Source: Bacteroidota bacterium (GTDB lineage: Bacteria; Bacteroidota; Bacteroidia; UBA7662; JAIXUI01). Taken from it: a stretch of 33,603 nucleotides of DNA. The notes under the pieces are model-generated. The model was not told where the DNA came from and searched no databases. It worked only from the letters and a program-made list of their open reading frames with translations. Location: the NCBI GenBank assembly GCA_027484125.1, contig JAIXUI010000069.1, forward strand, positions 1 to 33,603, given 5' to 3'. Positions 1 through 8,400 of the stretch are shown piece by piece (the first letter of the stretch is position 1; each line of letters starts with the position of its first letter). The translations under genes were made by a program, and so were the position numbers.

Positions 1-120
1 TGCCGCCAGCTTCCTTCAGATTCCGCTTCACAACGGACACCCTTGCTCTTGGCTAACGGTAAGTACTGCAACTCCCGCTCGGGACTTCCACCCTAGAGCT
101 GATACACATGCCTGACACAC
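1..120 (-). mobile_element. Group II intron, 5' end (partial, runs off the window)
   Basis: Read on the minus strand from position 120, the sequence opens with GTGTG, matching the GUGYG 5' consensus of group II introns. It continues with segments I recognise from bacterial group II intron domain I: a GGGTGGAAGTCCC block, TTAGCCAAGAGCAAGGGTG, and a GAATCTGAAGGAAGC block near the window edge. Only about 120 nt are present, so the rest of the ribozyme and any reverse transcriptase/maturase lie outside. The first intron base follows the T-run of the aconitase terminator with one G between. Insertion just behind a terminator hairpin is the known habit of class C introns; the class itself cannot be fixed from this fragment. 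Confidence 0.8.
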
Positions 121-121
121 C

Positions 122-157
122 AAAAAAAGCCTGTCCAGATTTGGACAGGCTTTTTTT
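122..157 (-). terminator. Rho-independent terminator of aconitase
   Basis: A perfect 8-bp stem GCCTGTCC/GGACAGGC with a 6-nt loop is flanked by seven A on one side and seven T on the other. It starts about 30 nt past the aconitase stop codon and could act in both directions. It also appears to be the insertion landmark of the group II intron that begins at 120. Confidence 0.92.
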
Positions 158-187
158 GTTAGGTGATTGAGGCTAATGTGCTTCTTT

Positions 188-2452
188 TTATTTCACAGAA
201 GCACGAATGATGTTTAATGCTCCACCTGCTTTGAACCACTCTATCTGCTGTGCATTATAAGAGTGCAACACTTCGATGGTATCTGAGCTTCCGTCGGAAT
301 GGCGAAGTACCAATTGAAGCGACTTACCGGGAGCAAATGAAGTTAAACCAAGAATATCGATTTGATCGTCTTCCTGAATTTTGTTGTAGTCCTCTTTATT
401 CGCAAAAGTAAGGGCTAACATGCCTTGCTTTTTGAGGTTAGTTTCGTGGATACGAGCAAATGATTTAACCAATACTGCGCGAACTCCTAAATGACGCGGC
501 TCCATAGCAGCATGTTCACGGCTTGAGCCTTCACCGTAGTTTTCATCACCCACTACAATTGATCCAATACCTGCTGCTTTGTAGGCACGTTGTACTTTAG
601 GCACTTCATCATAGCTACCATCCAGCTGATTTTTAACACTGTTGGTCTTCTCATTGAAGAAGTTAGTAGCGCCAATCAGGAGGTTGTTGGAGATGTTATC
701 GAGATGACCGCGGAATTTGAGCCAAGGGCCAGCCATGGAGATGTGGTCAGTTGTACACTTCCCTTTGGCTTTAATCAGAAGTCTAAGATGATGCAAATCG
801 GTGCCTTCCCAAGCTGCGAAAGGATCGAGCAATTGGAGGCGGTTGGAAGTAGGACTTACCTTTACTTCAACTGAAGAACCATCAGCTGCAGGCGCCTGAT
901 AGCCGGCATCTTCTACTGCAAATCCTCGTGATGGTAATTCATCGCCGGTTGGCGCATCTAACCTCACAGCAACACCTTCTTCATTGATTAGCGTATCAGT
1001 AAGTGGGTTGAAGCCTAAATCACCTGCAATAGCGAGCGCTGTAACCAATTCAGGAGATGCAACGAAAGCATAAGTATTGGGATTTCCATCCTGACGAGCT
1101 TGAAAGTTTCGGTTGAAAGAGTGAACGATGGTGTTCTTCTCTTTTTTCTCAGCTCCTACCCTGTTCCACATTCCGATACATGGACCGCAGGCATTGGCAA
1201 ACACTTTCGCTCCAATTTGGTCAAAAATGCTGATGAAACCATCGCGTTCGATGGTGTAACGCACTTGTTCTGAACCAGGAGTGATGGTGAATTCCGCTTT
1301 GGTTTTCAACTTCTTATCCGCTACTTGCTTTGCTAAAGAAGCTGCACGTGCGATATCTTCATAGGAAGAATTGGTACAGGAGCCAATAAGACCAACCTCT
1401 ACTTTTGTAGGCCAGCCATTGGCTTCGGCTACTTGTTTAAGTTGGCTGATAGGGGTAGCAAGGTCCGGAGTAAACGGTCCGTTAACATGAGGCTCTAGCG
1501 TGTCGAGGTTGATTTCGATTACTTGGTCGAAGTATTGTTCCGGATTGGCATAAACTTCAGGGTCAGCGGTAAGGTGTTCACGGATGCCATCGGCTAGGTC
1601 GGCAACTTCTGCACGACCGGTTGCACGGAGGTAGCGAGCCATGCTATCGTCGTACCCGAAAGTGGAAGTTGTAGCACCAATTTCGGCGCCCATGTTACAA
1701 ATAGTACCTTTTCCGGTACAACTCATGGAGGTTGCACCTTCACCGAAGTACTCTACTACAGCTCCGGTACCACCTTTAACGGTAAGGATTCCGGCAACTT
1801 TCAGGATAACATCTTTTGCTGAGGTCCAGCCATTGAGGCGACCGGTAAGTTTAACCCCAATAAGCTTAGGAAATTTAAGTTCCCAAGGGAGGCCTGCCAT
1901 CACATCGCAAGCATCTGCACCACCTACCCCAATGGCTATCATGCCTAATCCACCGGCATTGACCGTATGAGAGTCAGTTCCAATCATCATTCCACCTGGG
2001 AATGCATAATTTTCTAGTACAACTTGGTGAATAATCCCGGCACCAGGTTTCCAGAAACCGATGCCATATTTGTTAGATACTGATGATAAAAAGTTGAAAA
2101 CCTCTTCACTTTCAGTAGTAGCAATTTTAAGATCCTCATTAGCGCCGGTTTTTGCAGTAATGAGGTGGTCGCAATGAACAGTAGAAGGCACTGCTACTTT
2201 TGGTCTGCCGGCTTGCATGAATTGCAAAAGAGCCATTTGAGCTGTTGCATCCTGCATGGCTACGCGGTCTGGACCAAAATCAACGTAGGACTCTCCTCTT
2301 ACATAGGCCTTGGAGGGAGCTGAATCCCAAAGATGGCTGTAAAGAATTTTCTCTGTAAGTGTAAGAGGACGGCCTACCAGCTCACGAGCAGCGGAAACCC
2401 GCTCTCCCATTCGGCTGTACACCGCCTTGATCATATCAAGGTCAAATATCAT
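188..2452 (-). CDS. acn: Aconitate hydratase (aconitase)
   Basis: This TCA-cycle enzyme interconverts citrate and isocitrate in the cytoplasm using a [4Fe-4S] cluster. The three cluster cysteines are visible: one in IGSCTNSS (about residue 359) and two in [10 protein letters not shown] (about 422 and 425). Other family blocks include [20 protein letters not shown] and, in the C-terminal swivel domain, the [10 protein letters not shown] motif. The length of 754 aa suits the mitochondrial-type aconitase common in Bacteroidota. The frame is open back to a TTG at 2461, but the ATG at 2452 gives the usual MxFDLDMIK start and lies downstream of a TAAATTTG -7 box. The gene is monocistronic, with its own promoter and terminator. 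The kinase operon upstream ends only about 80 bp away. Confidence 0.97.
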   Translation of the reverse strand: MIFDLDMIKAVYSRMGERVSAARELVGRPLTLTEKILYSHLWDSAPSKAYVRGESYVDFGPDRVAMQDATAQMALLQFMQAGRPKVAVPSTVHCDHLITAKTGANEDLKIATTESEEVFNFLSSVSNKYGIGFWKPGAGIIHQVVLENYAFPGGMMIGTDSHTVNAGGLGMIAIGVGGADACDVMAGLPWELKFPKLIGVKLTGRLNGWTSAKDVILKVAGILTVKGGTGAVVEYFGEGATSMSCTGKGTICNMGAEIGATTSTFGYDDSMARYLRATGRAEVADLADGIREHLTADPEVYANPEQYFDQVIEINLDTLEPHVNGPFTPDLATPISQLKQVAEANGWPTKVEVGLIGSCTNSSYEDIARAASLAKQVADKKLKTKAEFTITPGSEQVRYTIERDGFISIFDQIGAKVFANACGPCIGMWNRVGAEKKEKNTIVHSFNRNFQARQDGNPNTYAFVASPELVTALAIAGDLGFNPLTDTLINEEGVAVRLDAPTGDELPSRGFAVEDAGYQAPAADGSSVEVKVSPTSNRLQLLDPFAAWEGTDLHHLRLLIKAKGKCTTDHISMAGPWLKFRGHLDNISNNLLIGATNFFNEKTNSVKNQLDGSYDEVPKVQRAYKAAGIGSIVVGDENYGEGSSREHAAMEPRHLGVRAVLVKSFARIHETNLKKQGMLALTFANKEDYNKIQEDDQIDILGLTSFAPGKSLQLVLRHSDGSSDTIEVLHSYNAQQIEWFKAGGALNIIRASVK

Positions 2453-2480
2453 GGCATTCAAAGGGTTAAGTTTTCGGTCG

Positions 2481-2488
2481 CAAATTTA
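2481..2488 (-). promoter_or_regulatory. Putative -7 box of the aconitase promoter
   Basis: The minus strand reads TAAATTTG, an exact match to the Bacteroidota -7 consensus TAnnTTTG, 28 nt before the ATG at 2452. No clear TTG -33 element is seen at the expected distance. It lies in the 80-bp gap after the kinase operon, so aconitase probably has independent transcription. Confidence 0.6.
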
Positions 2489-2533
2489 CAGACTAATACC
2501 CTAAAATGCCTTATTGGCAGGAGATTATGCGGA

Positions 2534-3871
2534 TTATTGTTCTGCTTTTTTGGAAATCACTTTGTTCGAAGGAAAGTGAAGTTCCACCAGGGTTCCACCT
2601 TCTTGCGGATTGTGCAAAATCACCCCTCCTCCCATTTGCTCCATGGCCTTTTTTACCACTGCCAAACCTATTCCTGTAGTTTCGATTTCGTCCTTGTTGT
2701 TCAGGGTTTGAAAAATTTCGAATACCTTACCATGAAAGCGACCGTCAATTCCTGGTCCATTATCGCGAATTAAAACGGCGACCCCATCCGGACGTGGTTC
2801 TGAATACACCCAAATTTTAGGAGTTTCTGAATGATTGAACTGGATTGCATTGTGTATCAAATGCTCGAAGATTCTACGAATTACGGCCGGATTAGAGCTT
2901 AAAGTGGGTAAGTACTGTTCGGTTTTTAACTCTATTGGGAGACTCTTGGTAAGAGATTGAAATATTTTATCTATAACAGGCCCTATGGCTACAGCCTCAT
3001 CCGGCTCATCAGTTCTGTTGATACGGCTATACTCCAAAATCCCATTGATTAAGCGCTCCATGCGCCGTACTCTGTTTTTCAAAATTTCGAAATAACGCTT
3101 TGCCTCTTCTGATAATTTAGAATCTGAATCCTCGTCAATCCATTCAGCTAGGTTATTGATTGCTCTTAATGGAGATTTTAAATCATGAGAAGTGACATAA
3201 GCGAACCGATCTAAATCGCGGTTGGTTTGAATGAGTGCTTTATTTTTTAACAGCAATTCTTCTTTTTGTTTCTCGAGCAACCTTTGAGAAAGTTGATATT
3301 TCAAAGTGAAAGGACGATAAATAAACAACCAAAGTATCAGCACGAAAGCGAGGCTGGAAACAAATAAAACGAGATGATTTCTACTTTGTCGAACTTCTAA
3401 CGCTTTATATTTCTGGAGCTCAACCAGCAGCAATTGGTCCAGCTGTTCAAGCGAATTTTTCTGAAGAAAAAGCAGTTTTTTCACATCTTGCTCCTGTAGC
3501 TGATTGCTATGTAGTATCTGAGAGGCTCGGTTATAAACAGACTCAACAACTCGTAAAGTAGAAGCGAAAAACGGATTTCCATTGTCTTTGGATTCAGAAT
3601 GAAATCTCCTCAAAGAGGATTGGGAATTCCGCACAAACGACATCAAATCAGCTTTTTGCTCAGGGCTCACTACCCCGTAAGGAATGGTTAGTAAAGTATT
3701 GACTATTCGATAAATGGCCGTTCGTTGCTTGCTTACATTCACCATAAAATCAGAGGATTTTTCCCACTCTGTTCGTTCTGACTTCATGATCCAAAAAGCA
3801 CTGCAAGCAAACATTAAAAATGCAATTGCTGTAAACAGAAAGATTAATTGTATTCGCTTTGCGTCACGCAT
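2534..3871 (-). CDS. Membrane sensor histidine kinase, 445 aa
   Basis: A two-component sensor kinase without a receiver domain. TM helices at about 9-29 and 166-186 enclose a roughly 135-residue extracytoplasmic region predicted to be helical. A short coiled coil (190-220) leads to HisKA, with the phospho-acceptor His229 in TSHDLKSPLRAI. The ATPase domain has an N-box (EHLIHNAIQFN, about 336-346), G1 DNGPGI (370-375) and G2 TTGIGLA (398-404). The motif SKQRTAIYRI (47-56), just after TM1, looks like a degenerate form of the PilJ/NarX-type GRQRMLSQ box of the neighbouring kinase. The start overlaps that gene's stop by 8 bp, indicating translational coupling. It is the last gene of a three-kinase operon, and no partner response regulator is visible. 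Ligand unknown. Confidence 0.93.
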   Translation of the reverse strand: MRDAKRIQLIFLFTAIAFLMFACSAFWIMKSERTEWEKSSDFMVNVSKQRTAIYRIVNTLLTIPYGVVSPEQKADLMSFVRNSQSSLRRFHSESKDNGNPFFASTLRVVESVYNRASQILHSNQLQEQDVKKLLFLQKNSLEQLDQLLLVELQKYKALEVRQSRNHLVLFVSSLAFVLILWLFIYRPFTLKYQLSQRLLEKQKEELLLKNKALIQTNRDLDRFAYVTSHDLKSPLRAINNLAEWIDEDSDSKLSEEAKRYFEILKNRVRRMERLINGILEYSRINRTDEPDEAVAIGPVIDKIFQSLTKSLPIELKTEQYLPTLSSNPAVIRRIFEHLIHNAIQFNHSETPKIWVYSEPRPDGVAVLIRDNGPGIDGRFHGKVFEIFQTLNNKDEIETTGIGLAVVKKAMEQMGGGVILHNPQEGGTLVELHFPSNKVISKKAEQ

Positions 3872-5486
3872 GACCTTCTATGTTGAGTGGCCAAGTAAAT
3901 TCAAAGGTACTGCCATTACCTAAAGCCGAGTGCACCTGTATAACACCGCCCACCTCCTGAACTATTTTCTTCACAATGGCTAATCCAACCCCTGTACTCT
4001 CTGCCACATCCCTGGCTTTGAGCGTTTGGAAAATCTCAAAAATCTTTTCGAAATGCTCAGACGAAATCCCTGGACCATTGTCGCGCACTTGAATGCGAGC
4101 CATCCCTTCTACAGGTTGAGCAGAAAGCCAAATTTCCGGATTTTGATTGTCATTGTGTTTGATGGCATTGCTGATAAGATTGTTGAGAACCTGACTAAAC
4201 TTGATAGGATCTCCATAAAGCGAAATAGATTCACCTTCAAGATGTATGTTTACCTCATTGCGGTTAATTAGTTGCTCAATTGCGTCTTTAGCTGCTTTTC
4301 CAAAGATAAAGTCATGCGCAATAGCTTGAGGGTTTTGGCGGGTTGCTCTTGAATAAGCTAGTACGCCATTGATTAAAGCTTCTAAACGCGCCACTCTATT
4401 TCGCAATAACTCAAAATTCTTACTGATACTCTCCGTAGTTTTTCCTTCCAAATCTTCTTCAATCCAAAGACTGAGATTGGAAATAGCCCTCAAAGGGGCT
4501 TTCAAATCATGTGAAATGATGTAAGCAAATCGTTCTAACTCCAAATTAGTATCCTGAAGTTTCTGAGAATAGTGAGTAAGTGTTTCATTGAGTTCCAATA
4601 ACTCATTATTCTGTTTTTGCATTTGCCTTTCTTTCTCTAACAGAGAATCATTGGCTGACTCCAAAGCTTTATTTGAATCTTTCAATTTATCTGTATAGCC
4701 TTGAAGGGTTCTATTTAAAATACTCAATTCTTGATTCTTGGTTTCAAGCAATTGCTCGTTTTGAATCAAGGTTTCATTGACGGTTTGAAGCGCCAAATTT
4801 TTCTCTTTATTTCTTCGGTTGGCCTCCTCAAGGAAAGAAAGCGATTTGTCCAGCTTGTCCAACATTGGCCTGAAAAGCAAGAAACCTTCCGCAAAAAGAA
4901 GTACTAAAACCACTATTAGAATAAGGATAGAAACCATTCTGGTTTTATCTATCTTCAAACTTGCTCTGTTTTGAAAACTTGACATAGCTTCTTCCATTAA
5001 TGGAAGGAACACGATTGAGCTATTGACAAAGATTAGTTTAAGTTCTTTCAGTTGCCTTTTACCTTCGGGAGAAATGCAATTAAAACTAGGCTCTTTGATT
5101 GTTGATGCTACTTGCATCATTCTACTAACCATTGGAGAAGCCTGATTAAGCGCTCGTCGAGATTGAGGAGTTCCAACAGTTCTAATGTTTTTATAGAGCC
5201 TTTCCCGAATTAATGCTTGGTGCACTTGAAAAAAAGTATCGGCTTGATGAATAAAAATTGACTTGATCTTTTGAGCCGAATCAGGTTCGGTTATTTCAGC
5301 CAAAATCAGAAGGTCCTTCGCAAGCTTTTGTGATAACATTCGCTGACGACCTACTAAATTAAGCAAGGAAGCATCCGTGACTTGAGTAGATAGATTGTAA
5401 TAAATAACCAACTGCCCTATCGACATTATCAACGCGATAGAAAAGATAGCCATTAAGTAATATCGGCGGATGATGTTAGAGTTCAT
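3864..5486 (-). CDS. Membrane histidine kinase with PilJ/NarX-like sensor, 540 aa
   Basis: A sensor kinase with TM1 at about 10-30, a helical periplasmic region, TM2 at about 184-206, a long coiled coil (about 207-318, rich in LxxxNxxL spacing), HisKA with His326 in ISHDLKAPLRAI, and an ATPase domain (N-box about 434-443, DNGPGI 469-474, STGVGLA 497-503). Right after TM1, NLVGRQRMLSQKLAK (43-57) matches the start of the PilJ/type IV pili MCP-like N-terminal domain, related to the P-box of nitrate sensors NarX/NarQ. That suggests a small-molecule sensor, but the ligand is not shown. The start overlaps the upstream gene by 4 bp (ATGA) and the stop overlaps the next kinase by 8 bp. It resembles the 445-aa kinase in layout and probably arose by duplication. 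Confidence 0.94.
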   Translation of the reverse strand: MNSNIIRRYYLMAIFSIALIMSIGQLVIYYNLSTQVTDASLLNLVGRQRMLSQKLAKDLLILAEITEPDSAQKIKSIFIHQADTFFQVHQALIRERLYKNIRTVGTPQSRRALNQASPMVSRMMQVASTIKEPSFNCISPEGKRQLKELKLIFVNSSIVFLPLMEEAMSSFQNRASLKIDKTRMVSILILIVVLVLLFAEGFLLFRPMLDKLDKSLSFLEEANRRNKEKNLALQTVNETLIQNEQLLETKNQELSILNRTLQGYTDKLKDSNKALESANDSLLEKERQMQKQNNELLELNETLTHYSQKLQDTNLELERFAYIISHDLKAPLRAISNLSLWIEEDLEGKTTESISKNFELLRNRVARLEALINGVLAYSRATRQNPQAIAHDFIFGKAAKDAIEQLINRNEVNIHLEGESISLYGDPIKFSQVLNNLISNAIKHNDNQNPEIWLSAQPVEGMARIQVRDNGPGISSEHFEKIFEIFQTLKARDVAESTGVGLAIVKKIVQEVGGVIQVHSALGNGSTFEFTWPLNIEGHA

Positions 5487-8400
5487 GCGTTTTTAGGCCA
5501 AGTGAAATGGAAGGTTGAACCTACGCCAAGTGCTGATTCAACCCAGCATTTCCCCCCTTTATCTTCAATGATCTTTTTCACAATAGCTAAACCAACGCCT
5601 GTACTTTCAACTTTATCGCGTGCATTAAGCGTTTGAAATATGACAAAGATTTTATCATGATATTCTTTATCAATGCCCGGGCCGTTGTCAGAAACGCTAA
5701 AATGCCAATACCTTCCATCGTCTTTCCAATTAATTTTCAGTTCGGGTTCCGGATTGGAATTGTACTTGATTGCATTGCTAATAAAGTTGGAGAATACTTG
5801 TTCAAGTGCCACTTTTTCTGCCAGAATTACAGGCAATCCACTTTGAATTTGAACTTTAAAGTTATCGGGTGTCCCAAGTAGGCTAATTAAATCCGGAATG
5901 AAGTCAGCCAAATCAATCTTGACAGGATTTGTTTTCATTCTTCCAGCTCTTGAATAATTCAAAATGCCATTAATCAAACTTTCCATGCGTTGAACACGGC
6001 CTCTAAGCATTTTAAATTGATCTTTAGTGTCACCGGTCAGAACATCCTGAATATCTTCTTCTATCCATAATGATAAGTTGTTGATAGCCCGCAATGGCGC
6101 CTTTAAATCATGAGATACTACGTATGCAAATTGATCGAGTTCCTTATTAATTTTCTCGAGATCTTGGGTGTAGGCCATCAATTTGGATTCAGATTCTTTC
6201 GATTCTGTTATGTCCCAATTCACCCCCAACATCCTGACAGCCGTCCCATTGGCATCTCTGTAAACATTGGCCTTTCCTGCAATGTGTCTGATTTCATGAC
6301 CACCTTTTACAATTCTGAATTCAGATGAAAAATCTTTATTTCCCTTTAATGCCTCTTGCACATCAGCGAATGCTCGTTCTTTATCATCCGGGTGCAAAGT
6401 AGCTGCCCAAGCTTCAAAATTATTAGAAAACTGATTTTTCTCAACACCAAATAGTTCATAAAGGGTGTCGTCCCAAACCAGACTATTCAACTTTACATTC
6501 CAGTCCCAAACGCCAAAACCAGCTGCCTGAGTGGCCAGTTGCATGCGGTCATTAAGAATTCTCAGCTTTTCTTCATTAACTTTTCTTTCAGTAATATCTA
6601 CTCCATAACCAATCACATAAGCGATTTCTCCGGAGCCGTCTTCAACAGGAAAGAGCCGCCTCAGTCTCCAGATTGGCTCCGATTCCGGAATTTCTAATTG
6701 TTCCTCATACTCTATATGACGATTCGTGCTGATGACCTGATTGAATTCTTTCCTGCGTTGTTCTGCTACATGGAGCGGACGGTTATATTTTTTACAGTAT
6801 TCAAAATCATCATGCCCGATGGCCCACTCTCTTCTTTCCTTGTTCTTGATAGCCGTTGAATTTATGAATTTATACTTATGCTCGGCATCAAAAACTACCA
6901 CGTCTAACGGAATTGAGTGAAGAATACGTTCATAGAATTCCTTGGTTTGAAGTATTTCCTTTTGGGCACGGTCTCGCTCAGTTACATCCCTGGCATTGAC
7001 TACAATCGCATTAACACTTTCATCTTCCACTAAATTATTCCCCACTGCTTCCAAATAAAGATACTCTCCATCCGCTTTTCTGTACCTAAAGTTGATTGGA
7101 TCAGAAACTCCGCCTGTTTGAATGCCGTAGTTAAACTCAAAAATGGACTTTTCTACATCTTCTGGATGCACCAATTCAAATACATTTCTACCCAAAAGAC
7201 TGTCCTCTTCATATCCAAACATTCGGTAAAATGAAGGGCTCATGTATTGGATAGTTCCATTCGGAGCAATAACTGTAGTGATGTCAGAAGAGTTTTGCAC
7301 CAAACTTCGGAACCTGCGCTCGCTCTGAGCAAGTTTGGCTTCCGAAGCTTCTCTTACTAAATAAGAACCCAATGAATTGGCCAAATTACTCAAGATGTTT
7401 TCTTCGGCGGAAGTCCAAACTTTCTCCCGGGTACAATCGTCGAATCCAACAAATCCCCAGAGTACATCGCTCACATAAATGGGTAAAACCAGTAACGACT
7501 TGATGTCTTGCTCTTCTAAGAGTGGCTTTTCTGACTCTGGAAAGTCTTTCACTAAACCCTTGATGCAATTTCCTTCCAAAAAAGCATCCATCCAGCGCTT
7601 GTAGCCAATATCAGACATGGGAATATCCTGTAAATCCGGATTATCCAACTGAACTGAAACTCCGCCTTTTACCCATTCAAAACGCTGACTACTCAGTAAA
7701 ATGCCTTCCTCTTCTCTGTTCTCGAAAATATACACACGGTCAGCTTCTACAATTTTTCCGGCATATTCAAGCGCTTGCTCAACGCTTTGACTTAAATTTT
7801 GGCTATTTAAGAGGGTAAAAGAAATATTATTGACGGTATTCAAGAGTTTTTCATTGTAGAGAAGATGCTCTTCAAATCGTTTACGTTCTGTAATATCTTG
7901 AGCTGTTCCTCTTAACGCTACCACGTCACCTGCTTCATTAAAAACAGGTTTTCCAATTCCAAGTATATATTTTTCTTCTCCCCTTGGAGTGATTATTCGA
8001 TGCTCTATCGATTGTTCCTTTTTCTCAGTGAAAACTTTCTCTATGGTTTGTCTGAAAGGACTGATTTGCTCAGGATGGATAATTTGGAAATAATCTTGAA
8101 GGCTTACTTGCTTCTTTTCAATTCCAAAAATGTTGTAAAGTTCATCCGACCAAAGTACTTGTTGATTGTGTAAGTAATATTCCCAACTTCCAATATGTGC
8201 GATTGCCTGAGCTTCATTGAGCAACATTTGGCGTTTTAGTATTTCTTCTTCGGTTTTCTTTCGCTCTGAAATATCCCGAATAATCGCCATGATGTAGCCT
8301 TTTCCTTCTAAACTCAGATAACGAACATTGGCTTCAACAGGAAATAATTCACCGTTTTTTCTCTTGTTCATCCCTTCAATAAGGGTGCTTCCTATTCGTT

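Noticed and set aside
2333-2773. Open frame of 146 codons on the plus strand
   Set aside because: It spans the 5' end of aconitase and the 3' end of a kinase antisense; composition is low-complexity and no domain is seen.
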